Source: Alphaproteobacteria bacterium (GTDB lineage: Bacteria; Pseudomonadota; Alphaproteobacteria; Micropepsales; Micropepsaceae). From it: a DNA stretch of 64,000 nucleotides. Shown here piece after piece: positions 1 to 9,760 of the stretch. Below the pieces are notes generated by a model, which was given only the letters and a program-made list of their open reading frames with translations, had not been told where the DNA came from and searched no databases. Within the stretch, counting starts at the first letter, position 1. The number at the start of each line of letters is the position of its first letter. The translations under genes and the position numbers were made by a program. The DNA lies in NCBI GenBank assembly GCA_009693985.1, contig SHWE01000003.1, forward strand, positions 1 to 64,000, written 5' to 3'.

Positions 1-98
1 CGGCAGGCGATTGGGGTCGATTTGCCATGACCCATCGCGACTTCGATCTGGCGAAGCAACGTCACAATTTGCTCCGCGCTAAACCTCTTCTTCGGCAT
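1..98 (-). CDS. IS3-family transposase OrfA (partial, N-terminal 32 aa)
   Basis: Reverse-complement translation from CAT at 96-98 gives MPKKRFSAEQIVTLLRQIEV...; not in the ORF track because it is short and truncated. Confidence 0.75.
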   Translation of the reverse strand, partial: MPKKRFSAEQIVTLLRQIEVAMGHGKSTPIAC

Positions 99-163
99 GA
101 CCAAGCTCCTTTCCAAGACGGTTTCTAACAAACCGCTTGGTCCCAAAAAACCCGGTCAGGTCA
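1..163 (-). mobile_element. End of an IS3-family (IS407-like) insertion sequence, cut by the window edge
   Basis: Minus strand from 98 encodes MPKKRFSAEQIVTLLRQIEVAMGHGKSTPIACR, a typical IS3-family OrfA N-terminus; upstream sequence ends in TGACCTGACCGGG (reverse complement of about 151-163), plausible terminal inverted repeat. Confidence 0.7.
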
Positions 164-382
164 GGGTAGCCTCCGTTCCCGGCGTCGGCCCCGGAGTAAT
201 TTCCCTTAAGTCTCCAATGGAGCTGGGAAACGAAACGGCGAGGCGGGCGAGCCCAAAACCGCCGGGCGTGAGGGGCCGGGAGCGGCACCTTTTTCAAACA
301 ATTGTGGCAGCCCCACCCGGCGCCTCACGCCGATCCCTCATGTTCCCCGCGAATCGACGCGGGCGGAAAGACCTATGTGCGG

Positions 383-2725
383 TTAAGTCCAGGTGAGGTC
401 ATGATTGCGGAAGGGCAGGTCCCGATAACGCTTCCCGGTGATCTGGAAGATGGCGTCGGCAATGTTGGATTGTATCGAGAGGCCGCGGTCGTGCCCCATG
501 CCATCCAGCCAATGCCCCGTCTTGAAGAAGGTGACGTTGATTTGCGGCGGGTCCTCATTGATGCGCGACAGCAGGAATGTGTCGAAATTGTTCTCCGCAA
601 TGCGCCCCTCCGTGACGTTGCACTCCTGATACATCGCGTCGTTGTAGAACCACGTAACCTGACCTTCGATCTGTTTTCGCACCGACAGCGGATTGACCAA
701 GCCGAAGCCTTCGTCATGCGCGACATCGACGCGCTCCAGACGCACCTTGCCGTCGCGGCTGATCGAAACGGTATGGACTTGGGCGCTGATCGTCGCATGG
801 CCGCCGGCCTCGGCTCCGCGTTCTTCCAGCGCAATGGCCCGCGCCGTGCCTTCGGGGAGCTTCGTGCCCCAGCCCGACATTTCGGCGGCAATGTCCAGCG
901 CCTTGATCATGTCCGCTCTGTAGGGAAGGTTGGTGCGCGCGATCAGCTCGCGGCGATAGAGATACGGGTCCTTGCCGGCGGCGCGGGCAAGTTCATCCAT
1001 GAAGCTCTCACGATAAAAATGTTGGGCGGGCGCGCCGACGCCGCGCCGCGTGCCGACGGGAATGTGGAAGCGCCCGCTGTGGGTCGAGAAACGGTAATTG
1101 GGCGCGAAGTAGCGCGCCGCTATGTCGAAGCCGGCGGTGGCACCAGGGGCTTCCGCATCCGTGGCTGTCCTGACGTCCATCGCGATCGGCCAGCCATCTT
1201 TATCGAGCGCGGCACGCAGCTTTGCTACGCCAATGGAGCGAAACGTCGTGTTGATGAAGTCTTCCTCGCGCGTCCACAGCAAATGGATGGGTGTGCCGCG
1301 GTTCTGGTTGGCGACGTAGATCGCCTGTTCGGCTTGCGGGCCATTGCCGTTGCGGCCGTAGCCGCCACCCAGATGGCACATGTGGAGATAGACGTTCTCT
1401 TCCGGAATACCGGTGATCTGGGCGGCGGAGCGGCGTGTTTCCTGCGGGCTCTGGTCGCCGATCCAGATGTCGACACGGTTGTCGGCGACAAGCACGGTCG
1501 CGTTTCCGGGCTCCATCCGGGCACGCGGCAGATACGGCACGGAGTACGTTGCTTCGACGATCCTGGCGGCGCTCCTGAAGACGCTGTCGCAGTCTCCGAC
1601 GTTCACGCGCACAGTGCCTGGCTCATCCAGGCTCGCTATCAGCGCTGCCCGTATGTTGGCGGTGTTCCGCGTCGCGTTCGCGGCCGGCACATCCCATTCG
1701 ATCGGCATCTTGTCGATCGCCGTTTTGGCCTGGTACCAGCTGTCGGCAATCACGGCGACGCCGCCGCCAAAAATGCGACCCCGGATCAATACCGGATCGG
1801 GGATGGGGAACTGGATCGCCGAGATGACGCCCGGCTCGTTCCGGATCCGCTCGAAATCGTAACTCTTCACCTTGCCGCCATAGACCGGGCAGGATTTGAC
1901 GGCCGCCCATTTCATGCCAGGCAAATGGACGTCGATGCCGTAGACGGCTGTGCCGGTGACTTTCGAAGGGACATCGAGATTCTTCTGCTCGGTGCCCATA
2001 AGCGTCCATTCCGACGGCGGCTTGATACGGATGCGCTGAGGGTTCGGATGAGGCGTCTCAGCCGCGAGCGAAGCGACCTTGCCATAGGTGGTGGTGCGCC
2101 CGCTTCCGCGATGGGTGATAACGCTGTTTACCGAACTCACCTCTTCGACCGGCACCGCCCACAGTTTCGCGGCCGCCAACAGCAGCCGGTCGCGCGCTTC
2201 CGCGCCGGCAAGTTGAAGATAATAGCGGCCGTCCTTGACCGACGCCGCGGCGTTGGTCCGCATGCGCCGGTAAAGACTATCCGGGATTCCTGCGAGCCCG
2301 GTCCGGTCGCGGGTGCCGAACTGGGGCTCGCCGCCGCCATTAGGATCGGTCGCGCCATTGCCCATGACGTTGAGCGTCCAGGCGGGCGCCATTTCCTTGG
2401 CGTCACGATTGGCGGACGCGTATTGCGGCCGGACCTTGCTCCAGTCGCATTGGAGTTCCTCGGCGACCATCATGGCATTGGAGGTCCACACGCCTTGGCC
2501 GAGCTCGGTCTGGGCGATACGGACCGTGACGGTATCGTCGGGCGCGACGACGACCCAGGCGTTGACTTCATCGTCGCCGGTTTCGTTGGACCATGCGGCG
2601 CCTTCCGGATTGAAGCTCTGCGCCTCTGTGCGCCGCGGAAGCCAGAAACCGATGACGAGCGCGCCTGTGACGGCGGCGGCTGTGGCGAGAAGACCGCGCC
2701 GGGAAAAATTATCGGTGATCGTCAT
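383..2725 (-). CDS. Molybdopterin-binding large subunit, isoquinoline 1-oxidoreductase beta-like (IorB/aldehyde dehydrogenase family), Tat signal
   Basis: [32 protein letters not shown] Tat-type leader; [38 protein letters not shown] motifs; pairs with the downstream-coupled 2Fe-2S subunit. Start chosen inside the longer ORF. Confidence 0.88.
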   Translation of the reverse strand: MTITDNFSRRGLLATAAAVTGALVIGFWLPRRTEAQSFNPEGAAWSNETGDDEVNAWVVVAPDDTVTVRIAQTELGQGVWTSNAMMVAEELQCDWSKVRPQYASANRDAKEMAPAWTLNVMGNGATDPNGGGEPQFGTRDRTGLAGIPDSLYRRMRTNAAASVKDGRYYLQLAGAEARDRLLLAAAKLWAVPVEEVSSVNSVITHRGSGRTTTYGKVASLAAETPHPNPQRIRIKPPSEWTLMGTEQKNLDVPSKVTGTAVYGIDVHLPGMKWAAVKSCPVYGGKVKSYDFERIRNEPGVISAIQFPIPDPVLIRGRIFGGGVAVIADSWYQAKTAIDKMPIEWDVPAANATRNTANIRAALIASLDEPGTVRVNVGDCDSVFRSAARIVEATYSVPYLPRARMEPGNATVLVADNRVDIWIGDQSPQETRRSAAQITGIPEENVYLHMCHLGGGYGRNGNGPQAEQAIYVANQNRGTPIHLLWTREEDFINTTFRSIGVAKLRAALDKDGWPIAMDVRTATDAEAPGATAGFDIAARYFAPNYRFSTHSGRFHIPVGTRRGVGAPAQHFYRESFMDELARAAGKDPYLYRRELIARTNLPYRADMIKALDIAAEMSGWGTKLPEGTARAIALEERGAEAGGHATISAQVHTVSISRDGKVRLERVDVAHDEGFGLVNPLSVRKQIEGQVTWFYNDAMYQECNVTEGRIAENNFDTFLLSRINEDPPQINVTFFKTGHWLDGMGHDRGLSIQSNIADAIFQITGKRYRDLPFRNHDLTWT

Positions 2726-3195
2726 AGCGCGCCTCCTCTCGCCGAAATGCTGGCGGCGGCCACGCGGATCGCCTTGCGGATGCGGTGGTAGGTGCTGCAA
2801 CGGCACGCATTGGTGATCTCGGCGTCGATCTCCGCATCGGTCGGATTTGGCCGTCTCTTAAGCAGACCCACGACGCTCATGATCATGCCCGATTGGCAGT
2901 AACCGCATTGCGGTACGTCGAGCTCCATCCAGGCGAGCTGCACGGGATGAGTGCCATCGGGCGACAGGCCTTCGATCGTCGTCACAGCCTTACCGACCGC
3001 GGCCGAGACCGGAACGCTGCACGAGCGGACGGGCCGGTCGTCGATATGCAGCGTACAGGCGCCGCATTGAGCAATGCCGCAGGTGAATTTGGTGCCCGTC
3101 AGCCGAAGCTGGTCGCGGATAACCCAGAGCAGCGGAGTTTCAGGCGCTACGTCGACCGAATGGCGAACGCCATTCACGGTCAGGTCCATTGCCAT
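2722..3195 (-). CDS. (2Fe-2S)-binding small subunit, IorA-like
   Basis: [14 protein letters not shown]...C and [10 protein letters not shown]...[15 protein letters not shown] cluster motifs; overlaps the large-subunit start by 4 nt. Confidence 0.92.
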   Translation of the reverse strand: MAMDLTVNGVRHSVDVAPETPLLWVIRDQLRLTGTKFTCGIAQCGACTLHIDDRPVRSCSVPVSAAVGKAVTTIEGLSPDGTHPVQLAWMELDVPQCGYCQSGMIMSVVGLLKRRPNPTDAEIDAEITNACRCSTYHRIRKAIRVAAASISARGGAL

Positions 3196-3289
3196 GGCGG
3201 TCCCTCGCTAATCGCTGTGCGATACACATTTCCAATCGAGCCTGCGGCACTATCTTAACAGAGCAGAGGAACCATCTCTACGCGCCCCT

Positions 3290-4405
3290 TCACTTTGTCG
3301 CTCCTGCCAGCCCAATCTCGCGGAACAGCGCATTCCAATGCCCCATCAGGTTCTCTTCCGAGAAACGCTCGCGCGCTTCGGGGGGGCGCGCGCTCATGCG
3401 GGCACGCAACGCATCATCGTCCATCAATTGCGCCATCGTGCGTGCCAGCGCCGCCACATCGCCCGGCGGCACCAAGGCGCCATCCAGCCCATCGCGGATG
3501 ATCGTGCGCGGCCCGTAATCGCAATCGAAGCTGATGGCGGGCACACCATGCGCCAGTCCTTCGATCAGCACATTCGGGCCGCCTTCGGTCGCCGAGGTCA
3601 CGGCCACCAGGGATGCGCGCCGATACCACGTGGCCATGTCGGACGCCTGACCGGGTAGGAGAACGCGCGTCTTCAGTCCGAACGCTTCGATCTGCGCTTC
3701 GAGCGCTGGCCGGCAGGGGCCTTCGCCGAGAATGACGGCAATCCAGCCGGGCCGCGCGGCGGCGATGGTGGCGAACGCGGCGATCAACGCATCGAATTGC
3801 TTCTCGGGCGACAAGCGGCCGGCGGCGATGATGATCTTCCGCAAAGGCTCCACGAAATGGTCTGGGGCCGGCCCGGGCCCGGTCGGCAACAGCGGCCACT
3901 GAACGCTCTTGGGAATCGTCACGGCGCGCCGCGCCGACGTGTTGTGTTTAAGCCAATCGCGCACCGCATCGGTCTCGCCGGTCACCGCATCGAGATACCG
4001 GTAGCTCCGGCGCCGCAGGAATTCGCCGATGGAGCGAAGCCTGTTGCGAGTGGGATCGCCGAACTCGCATCCTATCCGGCGGCAGGAGAGTCCGAGCGTG
4101 GCGAGCACCACGAACAGCGCGTAAATGCCGCCGAAGCCCACCACGACATCCGGCCGCTGCCGCACGATTTCCCGCCGCAGCGCGAGAATGGCGCGGATGA
4201 TCCGAATGGGCCCTCGTTTCGGCCCGCTCCAGCCGAGGACGATCCTGTTGATGTCCGGATGCAGCCGGTAGGCGTCCTGCGATTCATCATTTTCGGTGAT
4301 GACGGTTACCGCGTGATTCTCCTCCGCCCAACAGCGGGTATGATCGACGAGGATGCGCTGCACGCCTCCGAGCGACAGCGCGTGATAGATCGCAACGATG
4401 CGCAC
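3290..4405 (-). CDS. Glycosyltransferase family 4-like protein
   Basis: N-term MRIVAIYHALSLGGVQRILVDHTRCWAEE, AAGRLSPEKQFDALIAAF, TSATEGGPNVLIEGLAHGVPAISFDCDYGPRTII. Confidence 0.88.
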   Translation of the reverse strand: MRIVAIYHALSLGGVQRILVDHTRCWAEENHAVTVITENDESQDAYRLHPDINRIVLGWSGPKRGPIRIIRAILALRREIVRQRPDVVVGFGGIYALFVVLATLGLSCRRIGCEFGDPTRNRLRSIGEFLRRRSYRYLDAVTGETDAVRDWLKHNTSARRAVTIPKSVQWPLLPTGPGPAPDHFVEPLRKIIIAAGRLSPEKQFDALIAAFATIAAARPGWIAVILGEGPCRPALEAQIEAFGLKTRVLLPGQASDMATWYRRASLVAVTSATEGGPNVLIEGLAHGVPAISFDCDYGPRTIIRDGLDGALVPPGDVAALARTMAQLMDDDALRARMSARPPEARERFSEENLMGHWNALFREIGLAGATK

Positions 4406-4919
4406 CGGGTCTGTCCCAACGCTTTGCCGTGAAGCGCCCTATATAACAGCCGCCGGCCTGGCCCCCTGGCAGCGCCCACGGCACGGGGCTTGCTCCGTCT
4501 CCCGCAACCGGGGACCGGGAGCCGCTTATGGACGAATTATTGTATCAAAATGCCACAGAGGATGTTGCCCAAGACGCGGGCAATTCGCGCTATTCCGCTC
4601 CGCCGGAACAGAAATGGCCAGAACAAGTGTGGGGAAAAATGGATAATTTCGAACGTCTCGAATTGGAGCAACTCCGCGCTACCGCACCGCCCTTTGGACG
4701 CCGTTCCCATGTCGAGACCACGGGCTTCGGCCGCCGGGCCGGTGTCGCTCTCGCGCTTTCTCCCTCGTAGCGGGCGCAGATGCGCCACAAACAGGTCCAA
4801 CTGACAGCCTTCACGAAACGCTGAACCTCCCCTCATTGCCGCTACGCCGCCCGTTTGGGAAACAGACGGGCCGAGGTTAACATCGCACCGTCGCGGCAAG
4901 CCCCCGACGATAGAGCGAT

Positions 4920-5894
4920 ATGACGAAGCTGCGTCTCTCCCTTGCCTGCAACGATTACGACCGCACAGCAGCGCTATTCGACGGGCGCGTGACGGCCGAG
5001 GGCATCGATCTCGACCTGCATATGCTGAAGCCGCGGCAGCTTTTCCCGCGCATGCTGGACCACCAGGAATTCGACGTCGCCGAGATATCGCTGGCCTCCT
5101 ACGCCGCGCTGGTGGCGCGCGGGGACAGTCCTTTCGTCGCCATTCCGGTCATGCTCTCGAAGCTGTTCCGCCATTCCTGCATCTATGTCCGCGAAGGTTC
5201 CGGCATCGCGAAGCCCGAGGATCTGAATGGCAAACGCATCGGCACCACGCAATATGGCGCGACGGCGATCGTCTATATGAAGGGCCTGTTGCAGGACGAA
5301 TATGGTGTGAGACCTGCGGACATGAATTGGTTCATCGGCGGGCTGAACACGCCCACCGAAAAGCCCCTGATCCCGCTGAACTTGCCCAAATCCATTGCAA
5401 TCGAATTTCTTCCTACCGGCCAGACGCTGGAGAACCTGCTGGTTCAGGGCGAGCTCGATGCTTTGTTCGCGATTCTGATCCCGAAGCTGTTCCTCGATGG
5501 TAGCCCACGCATCGCGCGGCTGTTTCCCGATTATCGAAAAGCCGAAGAGGACTATTACCGCCGCACGCGGGTCTTTCCGATCATGCATACGGTCGTCATC
5601 CGCAAGGAGATCGCCCGCGACAATCCCTGGGTGGCGCGCCGCCTCTATCGCGCCTTCTCCGCTGCGCGTGATCTCGCGATGGAGCCGCTCTACGACACCG
5701 ATGCGCTGATGGTGGCGCTTCCCTGGTTGATAAGCCATATAGAGGAGTCGCGGCGCGTGTTCGGCGAGGACATTTGGTCTTACGGAGTCGAGCCGAACTT
5801 CGCGTCGCTCGACGCCCTTTGCCGTTACGTGCACGAGCAGGGGCTGGCGCCGAGGCGTGTCGCACCCGCTGAGCTATTCATGCCGGTGGATTAG
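4920..5894 (+). CDS. 4,5-dihydroxyphthalate decarboxylase-like / periplasmic-binding-protein-fold protein (no signal peptide)
   Basis: KLRLSLACNDYDRTAALFDGRVTAEGIDLDL...EISLASYAALVARGDSPFVAIPVMLSKLFRHSCIYVREGSGI...LNGKRIGTTQYGATAIVYMKGLL. Confidence 0.75.
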   Translation: MTKLRLSLACNDYDRTAALFDGRVTAEGIDLDLHMLKPRQLFPRMLDHQEFDVAEISLASYAALVARGDSPFVAIPVMLSKLFRHSCIYVREGSGIAKPEDLNGKRIGTTQYGATAIVYMKGLLQDEYGVRPADMNWFIGGLNTPTEKPLIPLNLPKSIAIEFLPTGQTLENLLVQGELDALFAILIPKLFLDGSPRIARLFPDYRKAEEDYYRRTRVFPIMHTVVIRKEIARDNPWVARRLYRAFSAARDLAMEPLYDTDALMVALPWLISHIEESRRVFGEDIWSYGVEPNFASLDALCRYVHEQGLAPRRVAPAELFMPVD

Positions 5895-6778
5895 AAATTG
5901 GCCTTGTCCGCCTGCGGGATGGCAACGGATTCCGATCCGAAATAGGAGAACGGATTTTCCGCGCAGGACATCTCGTTGAGCGGCCCGGCGGCGGAAGAGG
6001 ACGACACTGCATTGACGGGAACATTGTTCTCGGCGACGCCCGGCTCGACGCGCCGCCAGCGCTGGATCGCGTTCCACGGCATGGTGAAGGCGCCGGGGTC
6101 ATCGACATGGATGCTCACTTCCATCGTCTTGCCGCCGTCGATCATGCGGAAGCGCTCGACGATGTGCAGCTTCTCGGTGTGCGGCGTGTAGAACCCGTCC
6201 ATATAGGTCTTGGTGTTGAACCCGATCGTGTCGACCACCAGCGTATCGCCCTCGTAATGGCCGATCGATTCGCCGAACCATGACGGCTTCGGATTCGTCG
6301 AATGCTTGTCGGTGAGATAGATACGGCGCACCTGATGGTCGCCCTGCCAGATCATCACGACTTCCGTCGGTCCTTGGACGATGAAGATCGGATGGATCAC
6401 ATGCAGCACGAAAGCCGGGCCGGTGGGCCAGCAATTCGCCTGACGGCTCGTCCCGCCCTTGCCGGATTGCACAAGCTCGCGCTGCTTACGCAATTCCTCG
6501 CGCGCCCAGGGTTGCAAAATGGGCGCGTTGAGATCGGCCAAGGCGATGGTCGGCTGCCGGCCGGTGCGGCGGAATTCCTCATTGGTGACGCGCGGAAATT
6601 TGGGGTCCTGGCCGACGGGCCCGGCGCCGCGCGGCGGTGCCATGAAGTCGCCGCCCAGCGAAATCCAGCCGACGCTCGGGTTGGGCGAAAAATTCGGCGG
6701 TGAAGCCGGCGCGGCCCATGCGGCGCCGAGGCAGAGGAACGAGACGGCGGCCATCGTCTGCAACGAAAATCCGGACAT
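5891..6778 (-). CDS. Secreted uncharacterised protein, nine-member paralog family (member 1, subfamily A)
   Basis: NPKPSWFGESIGHYEGDTLVVDTIG...TPHTEKLHIVERFRMIDGGK; NCWP and CAEN cysteines; C-term ADKANF. Confidence 0.85.
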   Translation of the reverse strand: MSGFSLQTMAAVSFLCLGAAWAAPASPPNFSPNPSVGWISLGGDFMAPPRGAGPVGQDPKFPRVTNEEFRRTGRQPTIALADLNAPILQPWAREELRKQRELVQSGKGGTSRQANCWPTGPAFVLHVIHPIFIVQGPTEVVMIWQGDHQVRRIYLTDKHSTNPKPSWFGESIGHYEGDTLVVDTIGFNTKTYMDGFYTPHTEKLHIVERFRMIDGGKTMEVSIHVDDPGAFTMPWNAIQRWRRVEPGVAENNVPVNAVSSSSAAGPLNEMSCAENPFSYFGSESVAIPQADKANF

Positions 6779-6790
6779 CGTCAGCGCTCC

Positions 6791-7690
6791 TCAGAAATAG
6801 GGCTTCTCCGCTTGCGGTATCGGGTAGGCATCGACGGCGCCGAACAGCGCATTCGGATTCTCGGCGCAGCTCGATTCGAGCATCGGCCCGGCATCGCCGG
6901 TGGACGACACCGCGTTGAGCGCTTCGGTCGCTTCGGCGACGCCGGGCTCCGAACGCCGATAGCGCTGCATCGCGTTCCACGGCGTCGTGAAGGCGCCCGG
7001 ATCCTCGACGTGAACGTTCACTTCGAGCGTCTTGCCGCCGTCGATCATGCGGAAGCGCTCGATCACGTGCAGTATTTCGGTGTGGGGCGTGCGAGAACTG
7101 TCGATGAAGGTGCGCGGGTTGACGCCGATCGTATCGACCACCAGCGTATCGCCTTCGTAATGACCGACGGACTCGCCGTAATCGGAAACCTTTGGATTCG
7201 CCGAATGGCGCACGTCCAGATAGATGTGGCGGACTTGATGATCGGCCTGCCAGATCATCAGCACTTCTTTGGGTGCTTGCACGAAATAGACGGGCTGCAC
7301 CGGATAAAGCAGGAAGCCGGGCACGCCGATGGGCCAGCAGCTCGCTTGCCGGCTATAGACGGATTTTCCGGCCACCACGTCGGCGTTATGTTTGCGCATC
7401 TGCTCGCGCGCCCAGGGTTGCAGGATCGGATTACTCAGATCGCCGACCGGAAATGTCGGTTGCGCGCCGCGTTCGCGCAAATCGTTATTGTTGGCGCGCG
7501 GACGGCCAGGATCGAATCGCACCGGCCCGGGGCCCGAGGACGGCGGAAGGAATTGCGCGCCGGCGGCGATCCAGCCGACGCTCGGATTGGGCGCGAAGTC
7601 GGGCGCGCCAACGCTCGGCGCGCCGAACGCGGCACCCAAGCACAGCATCCCGCTAGTTGCGCTCAAAAGCACGGACGCGAATCTGGACAT
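6791..7690 (-). CDS. Secreted uncharacterised protein, paralog family (member 2, subfamily A)
   Basis: GESVGHYEGDTLVVDTIGVNPRTFIDSSRTPHTEILHVIERFRMIDGGK; CWP/CAEN; C-term AEKPYF. Tandem with member 1. Confidence 0.85.
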   Translation of the reverse strand: MSRFASVLLSATSGMLCLGAAFGAPSVGAPDFAPNPSVGWIAAGAQFLPPSSGPGPVRFDPGRPRANNNDLRERGAQPTFPVGDLSNPILQPWAREQMRKHNADVVAGKSVYSRQASCWPIGVPGFLLYPVQPVYFVQAPKEVLMIWQADHQVRHIYLDVRHSANPKVSDYGESVGHYEGDTLVVDTIGVNPRTFIDSSRTPHTEILHVIERFRMIDGGKTLEVNVHVEDPGAFTTPWNAMQRYRRSEPGVAEATEALNAVSSTGDAGPMLESSCAENPNALFGAVDAYPIPQAEKPYF

Positions 7691-7725
7691 GGTCCCCTTC
7701 GCCTAGGCCCGCGCGAACGATAGCA

Positions 7726-8724
7726 CTAAATCTCGTCCTTGCGGATGCAGGCGGCGAGATGGCCGGGATGGAAATTGGGGTTCGATGCCGCCAAGGGCTC
7801 CAAGGGCGGCACGATGGTGCGGCAGGCGGGAATCGCGAACGGGCAGCGCGGATGAAACGGACATCCGGGCGGCGGCGAAATCGCGCTCGGGGTCTCGCCA
7901 CGCACTGGCACGACATCCCGGCGCTGCTTCGGATCGGGCACCGGAATCGCCGCGATCAGCGCGCGCGTATAGGGATGGGCGGGCTTGTCGAAAATACGCT
8001 CGGCCGGGCCGGTCTCGACGATGCGGCCGAGATACATGATCGCGATGGAATCGCTGACATGCTCCACCACCGAAAGATCGTGGCTGATGAAGATATAGGT
8101 CAGGTTCCGTTCGCGCTGGAGGCGCACCATCAGGTTCAGAACCTGGCTGCGCACCGAGACGTCGAGCGCGGAAACCGGTTCGTCGGCGATGACGAGCTTG
8201 GGATCGAGCGCGAGCGCCCGCGCGATGCCGATGCGCTGGCGCTGGCCGCCGGAGAATTCGTGCGGATAGCGCTCTAGCATCTCGCCGGTGAGCCCGACCG
8301 TCTCCAATAGCGCGCGCACCTTCTCGATCTGCTCCGCCTTGGTGCCGAGTTTGTGGACGAGCAGCGGTTCGCGCACGATCTCGCCGACCGTCATGCGCGG
8401 ATTGAGCGAGGAATAAGGGTCCTGGAAGATCACCTGGATTTCGCGGCGCAAGCGGAACAGCTCGGCTTTCGAGGCGGTGGCGATGTCCTTGCCTTCGAAG
8501 AAGACGTGGCCTTCGGTCGGCTCTTCGAGCCGCATGATGTTGCGCCCGAGCGTCGATTTTCCGCAGCCCGATTCGCCGACCAGCCCGAGCGTCTCGCCTT
8601 CCTTGACGGTGAGGTTGACGCCGTCGACCGCGCGCACATCGCCGATCTTGGCGCCGAAGACGCCGCCGCGCACCGGATAATATTTCTTCAGGCCTTCGAC
8701 GACGAGAAGCGGCGTGTCGCTCAC
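7726..8724 (-). CDS. Oligo/dipeptide ABC transporter ATP-binding protein (DppF/OppF-like)
   Basis: Walker [13 protein letters not shown], signature [43 protein letters not shown]-term [10 protein letters not shown]. Confidence 0.93.
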   Translation of the reverse strand: MSDTPLLVVEGLKKYYPVRGGVFGAKIGDVRAVDGVNLTVKEGETLGLVGESGCGKSTLGRNIMRLEEPTEGHVFFEGKDIATASKAELFRLRREIQVIFQDPYSSLNPRMTVGEIVREPLLVHKLGTKAEQIEKVRALLETVGLTGEMLERYPHEFSGGQRQRIGIARALALDPKLVIADEPVSALDVSVRSQVLNLMVRLQRERNLTYIFISHDLSVVEHVSDSIAIMYLGRIVETGPAERIFDKPAHPYTRALIAAIPVPDPKQRRDVVPVRGETPSAISPPPGCPFHPRCPFAIPACRTIVPPLEPLAASNPNFHPGHLAACIRKDEI

Positions 8725-9719
8725 GGTTCTTCTCCCGTGACCGGATAGTGGCAGGCGACGAGGCCGCCATCATAGGGGTGCAATTGCGGGTCTTCGCTGA
8801 AGCAGCGTTTCTGCTCGGCTTCGGAAAGGCGCTTGCGCTTCCAGCAGCGGTCGGCGAAGCGGCAGAAATCCGGCGGGTTAAGAAGCGAGGGCACCACCCC
8901 TTCGATGGTCGGAAGCTCCGCCTTCTTGGGCGTGTCTTTGCGCGGTAGACTTCTCAGCAGGCCCTTGGTGTAGGGATGACGGGGCCGCTCGAAGATGTCG
9001 ATGACATTGTCCTGCTCGACGACGCGGCCGGCATACATCACGGCGACCTCGTCGCACATCTCCGCCACCACGCCCATATCGTGGGTGATGAAGAGGACGG
9101 CGGCGCCGGTGCGCTTCTGAAGCTCGCGGATGAGTTGAAGGATCTGCGCCTGGATCGTCACGTCGAGCGCGGTGGTCGGTTCGTCGGCGATTAGGAGCTT
9201 GGGTTCGGTGAGAAGCGCCATCGCGATCATCACGCGTTGCTTCATGCCGCCGGAAAGCTCGTGCGGATAGCTGGTCAGCCTTGTCGCGGGGTCGGGAATG
9301 CCGACGGTCGTGAGCATTTCGATCGAACGGGCGCGCGCGACTTGCTTGTCCATGCCGAAACGCAGTTTCAGCACTTCGCCCATCTGCTTCTCGACCGTGA
9401 ACACCGGATTGAGCGATGTCATCGGGTCCTGGAAGATCATCGCGATGTCCTTGCCGCGGATTTTCGGCAGCTGCTCGCGTGGGAGCTTGAGGATGTCGGT
9501 GCCGTTAAAGCGGATTTCGCCGCCCATGATGCGTCCCGGCGGGCTCGGCACCAGACGCAGGATCGACGTCGCCGTCACGCTCTTGCCACAGCCGGATTCG
9601 CCGACAAGCCCGAGCGTACGCCCCGCATCGATGGCGCAGGAGACGCCGTCGACCGCACGCACAAGGCCGACCTCGGTGTCGAAGCCGACCTTCAGATTGT
9701 CGATTTCAAGCAGCGCCAA
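8721..9719 (-). CDS. Oligo/dipeptide ABC transporter ATP-binding protein (DppD/OppD-like)
   Basis: Walker [60 protein letters not shown]-term CRFADRCW. Confidence 0.93.
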   Translation of the reverse strand: MALLEIDNLKVGFDTEVGLVRAVDGVSCAIDAGRTLGLVGESGCGKSVTATSILRLVPSPPGRIMGGEIRFNGTDILKLPREQLPKIRGKDIAMIFQDPMTSLNPVFTVEKQMGEVLKLRFGMDKQVARARSIEMLTTVGIPDPATRLTSYPHELSGGMKQRVMIAMALLTEPKLLIADEPTTALDVTIQAQILQLIRELQKRTGAAVLFITHDMGVVAEMCDEVAVMYAGRVVEQDNVIDIFERPRHPYTKGLLRSLPRKDTPKKAELPTIEGVVPSLLNPPDFCRFADRCWKRKRLSEAEQKRCFSEDPQLHPYDGGLVACHYPVTGEEP

Positions 9720-9760
9720 GTTCGCCCCTCAATGTGCGCGGCAGTGTTGATGCAATGCGC

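Noticed and set aside
302-2791. 829-aa ORF on the plus strand antisense to the IorB-like gene
   Set aside because: High-GC shadow ORF; the minus-strand frame encodes a clear family protein. Same reasoning for other long antisense ORFs such as 54441-56663, 16821-18071, 10493-11773, 11466-12812, 36392-37600 and 37497-38720.
4528-4770. 80-aa ORF MDELLYQNATEDVAQDAGNSRYSAPPEQKW...
   Set aside because: Possible small protein in a ~500-bp gap, but no clear ribosome-binding site, homology or codon support; left uncalled.
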